Assembly: GCF_021134715.1 (NCBI RefSeq)
Contig: NC_060023.1
Location: forward strand, 8,308,001 to 8,372,000
DNA from: Daphnia pulex
Taxonomy: Eukaryota; Arthropoda; Branchiopoda; Diplostraca; Daphniidae
Length of the DNA: 64,000 nucleotides
Reading direction: 5' to 3'
Shown here: piece by piece, positions 44,001-57,143 of the stretch
How positions within the stretch are numbered: position 1 is the first letter of the stretch
Layout: each line of letters opens with the position of its first letter
The notes under the pieces: model-generated
Told to the model about the DNA's origin: nothing
Databases searched by the model: none
What the model saw: the letters and a program-made list of their open reading frames with translations, nothing else
Translations under genes and position numbers: made by a program

Positions 44001-44292
44001 TCGGCTGGATTATTCATCTGCCCAGTCTTACGCCGATGCAGCAGCAGATCATTGTCATTCCGTTGCAAATAGACTGTGGAATGATGACCAACCCCCGTCG
44101 ACCATGAAGTGGATTCCGTGTGCGGATTGCGCCATTTGCTTGGACAAATACCGCGTCACTGTTGACGTGTGCGGTCTACCGTGCGGTCACCAATTTCATC
44201 ATAATTGTATTATGGTCTGGCTGCAGCGAGACAATCATCATTGTCCGATTTGCAGATGGCCGGCTTATCAAAACAAATACCTTTCTATTTAA
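41006..44292 (+). CDS. RNF103: RNF103-type RING E3 ubiquitin ligase, short form
   Basis: Two coding exons, 41006-41132 and 43136-44292, separated by a 2-kb intron, give 427 residues. The start has a signal-anchor (MASKVLRCFLLIFFIFAYC). Hydrophobic segments near residues 125-150 and 185-215 are likely membrane spans. The signature LIERLALPNLWLTPTVPTDY then LKYLPVWRF matches vertebrate RNF103 (KF-1), and a C-terminal RING-H2 finger follows: CAICLDKY with CGHQFHHNC and CPICRW. RNF103 acts in ER-associated degradation. The human protein has about 685 residues; here the long luminal region between the signal and the membrane spans is mostly missing (about 80 residues instead of about 300). Phase and start fit well, so a truly shorter protein is likelier than a missed exon, though the 2-kb intron could hide one. 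Confidence 0.85.
41133..43135 (+). other. RNF103 homolog intron 1 with (GA)n repeat
   Basis: This 2-kb intron contains a GA microsatellite at 41364-41383. Short ORFs near 41470-41770 have no recognisable family. The length is unusual against the 55-120 bp introns typical of this window, so enhancers or a missed exon are possible, but none was identified. Confidence 0.6.
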
Positions 44293-45215
44293 TGTGATCT
44301 CATTGTGTGTGTGTTTAAATTTCCATCTTCATTCTAACTTTAACGGTTCGGATTTCTATTTTGACTTAGTTGTGTGTCTTTTCGGATATTTTAACATAAC
44401 CAAAACGATCATTTAGTTCAGACATTACGGAGGTCTTATTTTAATTACTTATTGATTTCTTCAATTCATCGATGTCAAAATATTTATCAAAGTCAAATGC
44501 CACCGCAAGAGATTCTTGAGAAGCGATTTTTTTTTTCGGGCAGGTACTTCTGTCTGTGATAATGAGCACTGGACGAATAAAATTTTAAGTATTGCGTAAC
44601 AACTTTTGAATTTTTTGACTTCATGAGCAATTGGTTTGCTTCTGCTTAAGTCAGAATCCGAGATACATTCTCACATTCTTTCTAATAATTTTATCTATGT
44701 ATAAAGCGAAGATCTGTGACTGTAATTGATTCTTTTTTTAAATAAACGAACCTTTTTATCATGCAGAAATTTTCATTAATATTGTTTGAACTAAAGAAAT
44801 GTTTGTCTTTTTGCTGATTATTATTTGTCGCTTTTTAGCAGTATCTCTTGTCCAAATGATTCCAAAGACTGATTATTTCTATACTATCGTGGTTCATCAG
44901 GTTCAGGTTAAGATAAGTGTAGCAGTTATCAGTTTTGAATTCTTGTTCCAAAAATTTTGATTTTGGCCGACTTTTCCCAATAGATGGCAAGACATAAATA
45001 ATTTCTTAACGCTAGGTAGCGCTAGCAGTAGGCGTCTGTAGTTTTTGGCCTTGTTTATACTACTGAAGCAGAGTAAGGAAACTTTCTGAGCAAATTCTGC
45101 TCTCCCATAGATTGACAGTAGAAGATTTCAAAGTACAACTGGCTCGAAAACTTTAAATTTCTAACAAACGTAGCTCTTGTTGTTGTGTCAGCGAGTGACA
45201 ATATTCTAATTCAAA
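44293..45215. other. Intergenic between the RNF103 homolog and BAP55
   Basis: Contains the RNF103 3'UTR with an AATAAA near 44577 and the BAP55 5' flank. No separate gene was recognised. Confidence 0.65.
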
Positions 45216-46999
45216 ATGAGTGGAGGAGTATATGGTGGAGGTAAATTATTCCTTACCTTACACAAAATTTTTCATTCAATTTATTTTGGTTTGTTTTGTA
45301 GACGAAGTTGGAGCACTCGTTTTTGACATCGGTCATTATGCATTAAGAGCCGGTTATGCAGGAGAAGATTCTCCTAAAGCTCAAATTCCCTCAGTAGTTG
45401 GTGTACTTGAACAGGCTGCATCGGTTGAAATGATGGATGTTGACAGAATTAAAGAAGCAGCTCCAGCATCTGAAAAGAAATATTTCATTGATACAGTGGC
45501 TTTAAACGTGGCCAAACAAGGTAGTACAAATATTTGTGACAGTTGAAATCATTTAATAAAAATTCTTTACAAAAATTAGACTTGGAGATTGTTGGCTACC
45601 TGAAGGATGGTATGATTGAAGATTGGGATATTTTTGAAAAAATTCTGAATTATACATATGCCAAATGCATAAAATCGGAATCAGAATTTCACCCAGTTTT
45701 AATGTCGGAAGCACCTGTATGTTTTATTTATTTTGTTATGCAATCGTTGTCTAAACACATTTGTTTACTCATTGTAGTGGAACACTAGAGCAAAACGGGA
45801 AAAGTTAACTGAAATCATGTTTGAAAAGTATAATGTCCCAGCATTCTACCTCGTCAAAAATGCAGTCTTGGCTGCATTTGCAAATGGAAGAAGCACTGGA
45901 ATTGTTGTTGATAGTGGTTCAACTCACACTTCTGCTGTACCAGTTTATGATGGTTATGTTCTGTCTCAAGGTAAGAAAAACATTTCTTTTGAAATAAAAA
46001 CAGAACTTAATTTTGATTTATTTAGGGATTGTCAAGTCACCCCTTGGAGGAGATTTTCTTACAATGCAATGCAAGCAGCTACTTGAAGGCAAAGACATAG
46101 AAGTTGTTCCTCCATACATGATTGCTGCCAAAGAAGCTGTCAAGGATTTCGAAAAACCTAAATGGACGCGAAAAAGTAATTTGCCGGAAGTCACCAAGTC
46201 ATGGCATAATTATATGATGAAGGTAAAGAAAATGATTTAATTTGAATTCGGATCGATTCATATTTTTCCATCCAATGAGCAGGAAGTCATAAGGGATTTT
46301 CAATCGACAGCTCTTCAAGTGGCTGATGCGCCTTATGACGAAGAGACAGTATCTACTATCCCAATGGTTCATTACGAATTTCCGAACGGATATCACCAGG
46401 TTTGAGCTTAGATTGCGCTTAAATATGATCTATATCTTATCATCTAATTCATTACGATGTATTTAGGATTTCGGCTGTGAGCGTTTTAAGATTCCAGAAG
46501 CTTTGTTTGATCCTAGCTCAATCAAAGGTGTGGGAAACACAATGCTTGGCGTTGGTCATGTAGTGACGACCAGCGTTGGTATGTGCGACATCGATCTTAG
46601 ACCGGTAACTCCCTTTCACTTGCTGTGTTATTTTTGTTCTTCAATTTCATTTTACATTTTTTTATAGAGCTTGTACGGTAATGTTATCGTTACTGGCGGA
46701 AACTCACTACTTTTAGGCTTCTCTGATCGTTTGAACAGAGATTTATCAGCTAAAACACCTCAGGTATATGCCACACGTTTCACCAGTGAAATGATTTGTA
46801 TCCAATGTTTCTTATTTTCTTTTCAAAACAGAGTATGAGACTGAAAATCATCAGCGCTAGTGGATCTGGTGAGCGTAGATTCGGTGCCTGGATCGGAGGT
46901 TCAATATTGGCTTCGTTGGGATCCTTCCAGCAAATGTGGATTTCTAAGCAAGAATACGAAGAAGGTGGCAAGACACAGGTGGAGCGTAAATGTCCGTGA
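45216..46999 (+). CDS. BAP55: BAP55 / ACTL6A (actin-related subunit of chromatin remodellers)
   Basis: Nine exons (45216-45240, 45302-45520, 45580-45716, 45778-45970, 46026-46222, 46283-46399, 46467-46604, 46668-46763, 46832-46999) give 429 residues, exactly the length of human ACTL6A. It begins [19 protein letters not shown] and ends [18 protein letters not shown], both diagnostic. The actin fold's phosphate-loop regions appear as [15 protein letters not shown] and [18 protein letters not shown]. The family is part of SWI/SNF (BAP), INO80 and NuA4/TIP60 complexes in the nucleus. The first coding exon is only 25 nt. An AATAAA occurs at about 47025. Confidence 0.96.
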
Positions 47000-47810
47000 A
47001 ATAATCCTGATCCTTGGAATTTGAAATAAACAAACACGCCCCTCCCAATACATGTCTCATAATTCATGATTAAATGTAGCCCCGCTTATATGCTGGCATT
47101 CGATTGCATGTGGCTATTATCTATCATCTCGGATATAAATTAACATTTTTCAACAATTGTCTTTTCTTTGAATCTCCTCGTTACGGACTAAATGGAGTAC
47201 CATTTACGTGACAAGTCTAAGGTTACGCCTCCGCCCTCCGGTACGTTTTTTTATGAAGTCAATGGTCCATTGAACATTACGAATTTTTATTTTATTAGCT
47301 GAAAGTACGACAGACCTGCGCTTGCTACGGCGGGTTTTTCAACTTGTTAAAACATGGTAAAACTCTGAAAGGGAAGTAAATCTTTAACAAATTCCCCAAA
47401 AGTAAAAGGTCAACTTTTCTTTATACGCTATTTCCAGAATGCGGTGACTTTTCTTTTAGTCTTCCCTGTTGCGTTATTGCGTTACTTCTAGTTGTAGAGC
47501 ATTAAAAATTAATGAAAATTTGCAGAACCAAAATAAGAGTGAAGCGCTGCCTTGTAGAAAATGGTTGTCTGCTCAAAAATAATTGCGTAGAGCGAGGAGG
47601 GCTACTGATTGCAAAGGCAATAAAAAAAAAGGAATAATTGCGTAGAAGAAGGGGGGAAATACTATACTAGAACGTAGTATTCACAGCATTCAATATACAT
47701 CACATTATTATGTACTCACGGGAACGGGAGGGAAAAAAGCGAGAGAGAGGGTGTCCGGCAACTAGTAATGCCAAAATTGCTGAAGCTGTTCATGAAAAGA
47801 GACTGGAAAA
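47000..47810. other. Intergenic between BAP55 and the ZNF292-like gene
   Basis: BAP55 3'UTR with a poly(A) signal near 47025, then about 700 bp of AT-rich sequence and the 5' flank of the next gene. No gene, RNA or repeat is supported. Confidence 0.65.
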
Positions 47811-50800
47811 ATGGCGTCTGTGAGTGAATCCTGTAACGCCGTCCATGATAATTTCTTGGCGTCTCAGGATAAAGTCGGTCTAATGCCGGCCTTTTATCAG
47901 GTAAATGATCGCTATTAAAGCATGTTTCATATTTTCTTAATGATTTGGATCATATTCGTCATTTATGCCACCGTTTGAGCATCGTTCTGAGACCACTTCT
48001 CTGTCATTGTATTGGAAGTTTTTCAGAGCTGGCTTTGTTATTTTTCAGTTGAATGAATATCTCGGAGGATGAGCCTTGTCTTATTCAACATTACTGGTGT
48101 AACCATTTTGCACTAGTGGTTTTCAGAATGTTACACTCGTTTTTTAATTGGATTCATAAGTTATTTGATTTGTTTATGTTGATCTGAGACAAAATGAATA
48201 CGTCTTCAGAGCTTGAAGTAGCATGTTGTTTCAACTTGTATGATATGTTGTTTGGTTTTATTCTTTATTTTTATATGTGGATATGTTGATGTAAACTTAT
48301 ACAGGTACTTCAATCTTGCCTTAAGGATCCTGACAAGAAATACCAGGAAAAAGTGGATGCACTTCTTCGAGCATGGGAGACCCTTGCTTCCTACACAGAT
48401 CAGTCTTCCCCAAGAGATAATGTTGATTATCTCACAGAAAATTTGTACAGGCAAGGAATAACAACAACAATTGAAATTTTCATTCAAAATTTATTCATTT
48501 TAATCTTTTAGGGATACTCTAATGCTTGTTTTACGAGGAGAATGGAAAAAAATACCCCAAGCAAACAAAACACATTTGAATGTCACTCTTCAAAATACCA
48601 TCTCCAACTTATCTAACACACCTGCCTATAGCTTATGCCAGCATGTAATCCGTGTCGTCAATAATCCTTGGAATGATCCGACACTGGAAAAAATCATCGA
48701 TGGTGAATCCATTAGTGATTCAGAAGGTAAAAAGAAATATTTCTATCTTTTTGGCTTGTTCTAAATCTTTCAAATTGTTACAGGGCTTGAATTTTGTTTG
48801 GCGGAGATGCCAACGCTTCTTACCATCAGGCTCGATAGGTTATGCGATGATAAGTGCAGAGACATTGCGCTTAGGCTAGTTGCTGTCTACAGGAAATGCT
48901 TGCAAGATTCTTCTGATTCAAGATTTTTGGATTCTTGTGCAGTGTCTTTTCAAGAGCAGTGGCTAGATCTACATGTGGCACTTCTCTACAGTTTCAAAAA
49001 GAAAGAAGAGGTTATAGCGATATTAAAACAGCTTTCATTAGAAGATGGCTACAACCTTGTACAGCGGCTTATCGAGAAGGCTCCATCGCAAGGTCAAGCA
49101 CAAAGTAGCGGGAGTAGTGGAATTAACAGAATTTGGCGTCATCATAGCTTGAAGACAGCCGAGTTTTCTAGCCAGTGTTTACTCACCACTGCTTTGATCA
49201 TCTGTCCTCCACCCAACTGCCTCTCGTCACTCGCCATTCAGCTGGTGAATCTGCAAAAGAGGATCGGCAATTCAAATCAAGCTGTGATCGAAATGCTGCA
49301 CACATTGGTAGATCAGAATAAATTTATGACATCGGCTCACATGTATATCCTATGCGCAACGCTATCAGAAGAGGTAAATAGTTTTTCATCAAAAATTGCG
49401 AATATTTGTTACTAATTTTTATTTAAACATTTTCTTCTCATAGTTCCGCGACGATTTGAAGTCATTTTGTATCGAGCTTTACGTCAGAGCGGTGGCGGTT
49501 GATCTCAACGACCTAGAAAACCGAAAGTTAAACCCCGAAAGCGGTGGAGTCAAAAGTGGTGAAATTGGTTTAGCTGCAGTGTTTTCGAAAATGGCTGAAC
49601 TGGTCCGCGCCAACGTGAGAATCTGCAGGGAAATTGCATTAACAGCGTTCTCCCTTCATCCCACCAAGGAGCGATTTGACAAATTGGTAGAACTGGCAGC
49701 TTTAACACTCGAGCAGGGGCTCAAATTAGAAACAGTGGCAGCCATCGGAGAAGGACCGTCGTCATCAATAACAATCACCGACTACAATCAAGCCATCATG
49801 GAGCATGGCCGAGGTGCCGTAGTTGGTGAACCACCACCAGGAAGTGGAGGAGGTCCGGGTGGTGGCTTTACCAATGGTGGAAGGTCTCGGGAAGAAAACG
49901 AGAGTTTGAATTTAACCTTCACCAGTGTCAAAGAAGCGTTAGAGGATGCTGATAGCGGAGTGGACTTAAGTGACATCACCAATGGAATAGGAGAGCAAGA
50001 GATCGGAAGCCCGAGCACGCTATCCCAGGAGGAGGAAACCCAATCGCCCTACTCCGACTCGGCTGCTGATACATTGGGTGTATCCAAAGCTGTTATCAAC
50101 GACCTAGCTAGTGTGGTGCACAGTGTGCGATGGGACGTGCTAACCTGGAAAATTGGATGGGAACAATTGAAACCACTCTGCCGGCGCTATATGGCTGACC
50201 AGGAAAATATGCGCTCCGTTACCAAAGAACTTCTTTTTCTTAAAATCGATTACAACCGGTTTAAAGATATGCCTCGTCCGGAGAGAGACGAGTTTTGGGG
50301 CATCGAAAAGGGTTATGAAAATTGCGTAGATCCGGTGATTGAAATTGAAGAGAGAAGCCGATCCCGCGTGAAATCGGAAGCAAAGCGTCAACAATTAAAG
50401 AATTCATCTAGGCAAGCTTCCGGAAGCTCCAGCCCGTATGCGAATGAACAAGCCGAGCGCAAAAAAGTGTTAAAGAAAAAGACTTGGATGCGCAAGGTGA
50501 CCTTATCGCTCAAAACCTCGTCAGATTCCGACAGCAGCATCGGTTTCAGTCAATCTGTAGTGAGCACTGAAACTAAATCAGTTCCAGAAGGCGTCAAACG
50601 ATCCGCCAGGATTAAGGCAAGCAAAGTACGTTATTAATTTTTTTTTTTTGTAACTCAGCATGACTAAAATAGAAATAATTGTAATTTTTTCCATTATTGT
50701 TTAGAAAACCACCTTTGGCCCTCGGGGCTCACCCCTAGTGAAAAGATTGCGCGAAATCAGGCCCGATTTTGGCAACGTCAATCAATGGCAAGATCCTTCT

Positions 50801-53800
50801 TGTCCGATGACACAAACCACTCGATCTCCAATCTGCGATCCTGCAGATTTATCCAGCAATAATGTTGTACAGCAGCACCTGCAATTGTCTCGTTGTCCGT
50901 CGTCTTCGTCCTCTACTTCTTCGTCTCCTTGTCACATCGCCGCCGATCATTTCGCACCCATGCTAAGTACATTGGACATGCAACCCAAAGTAATTCTTAC
51001 AAGAACACCGGTCGACTGTCCTGGACCTTCTCCAAACAAAAGACCACATAGCGCAAGCAAAATGTTCCCAGGAGTTGATACCCCGTTTGGATGTCGGGTT
51101 TTGCTAGAAAAACTTGGTAAAATGCATCCCGGAGTCGAGCGGACTATGACTAACCTCAAAGGCCTTGATAATGTCCAGGTAAAGAAGAGAATTTAACTTC
51201 GGAATTTAACTCTTGAGGGAAGATTTAAAGAAGCATTTTCTCTTTCAGGTCAGACCACCTCCAACTGCCGTGCACATGGTGCAGCTTCGCAATCTACCTG
51301 CCAATAGCCGTATAGGTACTAACGGATTGCCAGGCAGCACGGAAGGGAATGGCGGTGCCAATGTGAACAACAACAACAACGGCAACGTCCCAAGTGATCA
51401 CCGGCAAGAGCAACAACAGCAGCATCAGCAGCAACAACAACAACAGCAGCAACAAGAGGAAACTAATAAAGCGGGCACTTCTTCCGCTTCCTCCTCCTCG
51501 CCTGGCAGCGAAGATACACCTGCGTACACTAGTACGTCCAGTGTCCAAATCACTGCTGCACCATCCGGAGGCGGCTCTGCTTCTGTCAGAAATGATACAG
51601 ATCCGGACCCAGTGACTCTGGTATCGACTCCTTCGGTCAGCATCTTCCAAGTGGCCCATCGACCTGTAGGCAACAGTAGTGGTGCTGTACTACAGCCAGT
51701 TGCAGCCGTGACGGGTTTCAATCCACCGAATCCCAGGGTCAAAACTCCAGCAGCTTCTACTGCAACACGTTTACCAAAACGTTCCAGGAACGCTGCCTCT
51801 GTTGTGCGACCTTGTCTGGATGATTTACCTTCCGTCACCCTGTCACAAATGTTAGCGCAGTCGCCTAGCATTGATAGTACGGAAGCGACTTCACCCCTGT
51901 CACAGCCTGTTGCCATATCTAATGGACCGAATCAAACATCTGGAACAACGTCCGCCGCAACGAAACCGACCTCTCAATCAGGGACAACACGATCGTCACG
52001 AGGCCAACGATCCCGAGGAGAACCTAGTATCCCTCCCAGTCCGGGAGATGGCACACTGGTGTCATCGACCGTGTCTGTTCCCAATAACTCGCCACTTCCA
52101 TCAGATATAAGTTCTCCTTGTCGAGTTCCCTTGGTCAAGTATGTCGATTTGGATATGGTTAGCAGCCCATCGCGACCTAGGCCTGGAAGCACCACCGGAG
52201 TACGACGTCATAGTCAGGGCTCCAATTCGAATTCGCCCGATCCACACAGATCCAACACTGCCAAAAGTCATCGAGGAGCAGCTGCTGGACAGAATCCATC
52301 GAGTCCGGCGCTGAGCAGCCCACAGAGCCCAGCTCTACAAGCTCCTCCCAGTCCGCTGTCGTTTCGCAAACAGCAGCATCATCACGTATACCGGCAACAA
52401 GAGAACAAGGCAGTTACTGGTGATCGACTGGCATCGCCCAGTCATCCGTCGCAATGTTCTTCACCCTTCTCCCGGCCGTCAAGTCGTTCACAGGTAATAT
52501 TCAGTGACAATCCAATATTTAATTAAATGCCCTATATGCAATGTGTAATTTTTTGTGATAGGACACTAGTCCGAGCCCGTCATCGGAAGTGCTCGGCGGA
52601 TCCATGTATCCGCCAGGATTCCTTCCTTACGGTCCTTCAGGAGACACGGGATCGAATTCCAACCACCCTGGCACGAGTCCGTCTCCTGGAGCGTCTGCAT
52701 CCGCCAGTCGTTTATCCAATTTCGGTGGGACGTCGCCTAGTCAATCCAACGCACCAAATTTCCCATCAGCGCTTCCAAAGTTCGGACAGGCTTTCGCTAA
52801 AAAGAGTCACTTTGACGTTATGCCTGTATTAGGATCCATGAGCTCACCACCGGCTGCTGCCATGACAACAAATGCGTCCTTGCCTACCGTCTCCTCGTTA
52901 CAAGACCCCAATTTACAGGTCACTGGCATTATTTTCTTAATTGAAATCGAACATGCTTTTTAATTTGTTTGCTTTCTCTTCCACAGGTTGGGCGAATGAT
53001 TAACAGCAATTTAGGAGGTAGTAGCTTTGGGGACAGCAGTCGAAGATTCGCCGGTGAGCAACATAATCCATCTGATGAAGAAGGATTGGGATCTAAACTT
53101 CATTCACTGTTGGAATCTGCTCTCAACGGGCAGATCAGTCGATCACCTACCAGAGGTCTGCCTCAGACGCAGCAATTGGTGACTGGCAATCCTGAAATGT
53201 TGTTGTCCGACTCGGCGCATTCAATAAGCCCACTCGTCGGAGGAATGGACTCGCAATCAGGCAGTGATATGGCCGGCAGTGGGGGTTCCCTTTCAGAACA
53301 GCTGCGTGAGTTTGAGTCGGTTTTCGAAAGAGTGGCTGCAAGCACTGGTGGCAGTCATCTGCAGAATCAGCCGGATCCGTGGTCGGACCTCGCCCATCCT
53401 GATGATGGATCCTACATGGGTGTTGGCCCTGTTGAATTCCTGGCACCATCGTCCACGTTTTCTGAATCCATGGACGTTTCCGAAGCCTCTCCTACTTCTC
53501 CGAATTCGGCCGACGGTCCTTTGTCATCCCAGCCAGACGATGGAGGATCTGCCACAGCGGTCCCCACAAATGGGAAGGCCGCTCCACTAATGCAGCTTCT
53601 CACAGTGGCTTCGGCTGCCCGTCAAGCATTGGAAGACGAAGAAAAAGAAAACGAAATTACTGCCCAGTCTCCAGTCGCTTCGGTGGAAGTCAAAGTTGAG
53701 CCCATCATGGAAGAAATAATCAGTGACGAAACGGACGAAAATAACGTCAACCAGGACGGAAAGTTGACTGAAAATCAATCTCACCTTCCCGTGCTGTTTC

Positions 53801-56800
53801 CAACCACCAGAGTAGTGTCGCTTTCAACCGTTTTCTCTGGGTCTATTGTGGTCAGTACTACAGAGGCTGGCCAGTCATCTGTCACCTCGTCAACTAGGAG
53901 TATAACGCCGCCAACCATTTCCGTTAAAACCGAGGCATCGGGTAAAAACAATCGAAATAAAACTGCCCAAAAATCTAGCCCGGTCGTCAGTCCTACCGCC
54001 AGCGGAAACACGACGCCCAGCAAAACGACACCAGTAGCTTCAACATCGGCTACGGCTTCATCGGCGAGTCCGGCTGCCAATAAAGCTCCCCAAAAAGCGC
54101 ATGACGATGAGCACACGGTCTTAAGGGTGCAAGCCATTTTGGAGGAATACAAGGAGCAGTTGAGGAATTCACCTGATCTTCAGAACAAGCCGGCCCCTCG
54201 AAGGTAATAATGCGTGTTGCAATTTGTCTCATTTTGATGGTATTTTAATTTTTTTCTTTTCGTAGGCGTTCTAACCCTCTTCCCTCGCCGAATGCTACCC
54301 CAAAGAGGCGAAAGTCTGTACAGAGTAAAGTGAAGTTACTATCGCATCATGCACGGCCTGCCGAAGCCACTTCAGATGGGACTCCTAATGCTAGTAGTAG
54401 CGCTGATTCCACTCCGAGTGCACTGGCCGAACAGCTGTCCGCTTCTTCAAACGCGGATAGTGCTTCCATTACGATTCCAGCTGTAGAGTCCGTCAAAAGT
54501 GAGCCAGCTACCACTACGACCACCGCTACGACGACTGCCACTACGGGAGTTGTTAAAGCGGAAGCACAAAAGACGGAAGGAACGACTTCTGTCCAGGTCC
54601 TTAGCGCATCAGCCGGCATTCAGCTATCCATTCCGGTGAGCGCTGTAGTGACTAGCAGGACCACCGCTTTAACCATAACCAACGACGGAACGGCAAATGC
54701 AACGACAGCTGCTTCTTCAGGTAATTTCATTAGTTTCTTTCATTATTATTTGATTATTCTTTCCTACATTAATTATTCTATCTCATTTCAGTAGGAGCGA
54801 CTACAGTTACCGTTTCGTCAGCTGCCACTCCGCTTACTTCTCTAACTGGAGTGTCCACCGTTCCCATAGGCATGCTTCATCAACAACTGCTTGTTCAATC
54901 CGGAACTGGTGGTGTGCGGCAGCTCCTGTTTCCTTTGAATTTCTCATCATCTCGAGGTGGTGCATCAACTCCCCGGTACATTCAAGTCAGACAAGTCACC
55001 ATGAGTGGCCAACCTGGTGTGCTTAGTTTTCCAGCTCGTTTTGGTGCTCCCATCACCATGCGAGCTGTTGCGCACACTGCCGTCAATGTGACTCAGCCAG
55101 GACAACAGCAGATTCAGCAAGCTCAAGAGCAGACCATCACGGCCGTAAAGCCGGCTGTGACTGGAGACACTCACGTTATACTCTCTTCTGAGATCCCAGT
55201 TGCCACCCAGGTGAGGATTGATTTCTTTTTGCACCTGAATTGTTGTTTCGTTCTAACTGAAATGCTTGTCCCCCATTAGCCTGTGCCAAAGTCTTCAACT
55301 GGTGTGACTGGACCTCAGAGAACCACGCCGTTCAGTGCAGAACTGGAAACACCAACCACATGCTCAGCTTTAATGGTCACTCCTAAGTCTGAGCCGATCT
55401 CAATTGCTGCTGTTCCAGTCGCTGCATCCACCACGACGAGTGTCTTGAGACTGGTGCCTCAGTGTGTGCCAACAGTCAACAGAGTGAGCCTGCCTGTTCC
55501 AGCTGGGATTGACACCAATGCCCTCTTAGCGACGACCGTAACCGTCAATCGCACAACTGCAACTGCAACTCCCACTCCTACCCCACCTCTGACAATGGCT
55601 CCTGTGCCAGCGGACCCACCTGTTGTCGCAGCAGCCGTCATAGAGGAGACGGATCATAGCAAATGGAATGACCAAGGCACACCAAGCGGTTCCAGGAGTT
55701 CTGTGGATGGCTCGGTGACGCCTGCAGCCGACGAAAAGCTTCTCAATGACGCAGAGACGGGCGTTTCCGAATTCTTACCTTGTGCCGATTTCATGGGGCC
55801 TGGAGTTTCACCCTCGCCTTGTTTCAGCTTGTCAGACTCACCTTTAGGTTTGAATCATCTATCAAAACATTTATTTTACAACTTAACACAATTTTTTCGT
55901 ACGTTTTTTTAACAGGATCGCAGAACTCGTCACCAGCCACGTCCCCGGCCACCTTCCAGGCGTCTTCAACTGAAGAGGACTCCAACGGGCTAGTTACACC
56001 TGGTGATGGAGATCTGCCACCGCCAGGAGGCAACTCTCGAAAACTATCCAAGTCGAAAATACTGAAACGAAACGTCAAACCGCGAATGGTCTTGGTTCGC
56101 AAAGATCACGGTGGCATGGAGTATCGCCGAATGAGTGACGGTGAAGGCGGGCCAGCCGTCATACGCAACGACCGGCGCACGCTAGGCAAGAGATTGGCGA
56201 GTAAACAAGTTGCCGTCGCGGCGGCTGCTGTTGCGGCGGCAACTATTTCTACCAGCTCTTCCTCACCTGTCCAACCTGAGAGTCGGACTTGTTCACCTTG
56301 CGCCCCATCGCCAATCTCCTTGCAACCCATTTCCGACGATTCTGAACCTGCAAGAACTGTGGTTCAAGGTAAGTGAATCAAATAATTACCCCTGTAGAAT
56401 CATTCTGATATCTATTTTCTGTTTTCTAAACAGCCGTCAGACTTGTTATTAAAAAGGAAGGAGACATTTCTGTGGTGACATCGAAGTCGATGTCGACCAC
56501 GCCGAGTAAACAGACTGAATTAGTTGTTGTCGAATTGGCTGAAACTGGACAGCAGAACCAAAATGATGCGTCTTCCACTTCCGCAGATCGAACGAGTAGT
56601 GATGTCTCGATCAAGGATGAGCCGGCTAACGAGGAGGATTCAAACATTAATGCTGTTTCTACCGAGACTTCGATGGAGATGGAAGAATACATTGTCCGAC
56701 CAAGGCGTTGTGGCCGTCTGCAAAAGGAGGAAGTCTTAAATCAGCACGATCCTGATGTCTGTCCTCTCTCGGGTAAGTCCCTTTCGACTTGACAAATTAA

Positions 56801-57143
56801 AACGATATTGTGTATTGACCTGTCATTTTCATTGGTGGTAGAACGCGGTACAACCAAACGTCGATCGTCTGTTCGTACCAACGTGAAGAAGAACTGCCCT
56901 TGCTGCGTTAGCGTCAGTGAGGGGCGCAAACGAACTAAAAGTGAACCCCCGGGCATGGATAATGCGTCTCCGGAACACACGAGTCCTGCGAAAAAGGCTC
57001 TCATCAGCACAGCGACCTCGTGCGCTGCAGCGGCCGGAGTTGTTTCGACGGCAGCGTCGACGACGACTGTGTCAACATCAGCCCCAACTCTAGCCACCAA
57101 CAGACCGAAAACGACGAAGAAATACGCTCAACGCAAAAGATGA
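47811..57143 (+). CDS. Large nuclear-type protein with ZNF292/RLF-like N-terminal region, no zinc fingers
   Basis: Fifteen exons (47811-47900, 48305-48450, 48512-48726, 48784-49373, 49444-50625, 50705-51178, 51249-52493, 52562-52918, 52987-54203, 54266-54720, 54792-55210, 55280-55847, 55916-56368, 56434-56772, 56842-57143) give 2683 residues with all phases closing. Residues about 120-165 (NNPWNDPTLEKII, then EFCLAEMPTLLTIRLDRL) and about 620-660 (VHSVRWDVLTWKIGWEQLKPLC) align with the helical N-terminal region of vertebrate ZNF292 and RLF. Where those have arrays of C2H2 fingers, this protein has a long Ser/Thr/Pro-rich disordered tail with basic patches (LKKKTWMRKVTLSLKTS, RRRSNPLPSPN-like, RLQKEEVLNQHD), a polyQ run, and NCPCCVSVSEGRKR near the end. 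A chromatin or transcription role is inference. Intron 2 uses a GC donor (TACAG|GCAAGG). Confidence 0.75.
51408..51460 (+). repeat. CAG/CAA repeat encoding a polyglutamine run
   Basis: In exon 7 of the ZNF292-like gene, a mixed CAA/CAG run codes QQQQHQ followed by about ten Gln. Mixed codons make it less prone to slippage than a pure CAG run. Such runs are frequent in disordered parts of transcription regulators. Confidence 0.85.

Noticed and set aside
51425..51916. Minus-strand ORF with a poly-Cys run
   Set aside because: The run is the reverse of the CAG/CAA tract of the plus-strand gene. It is a shadow.
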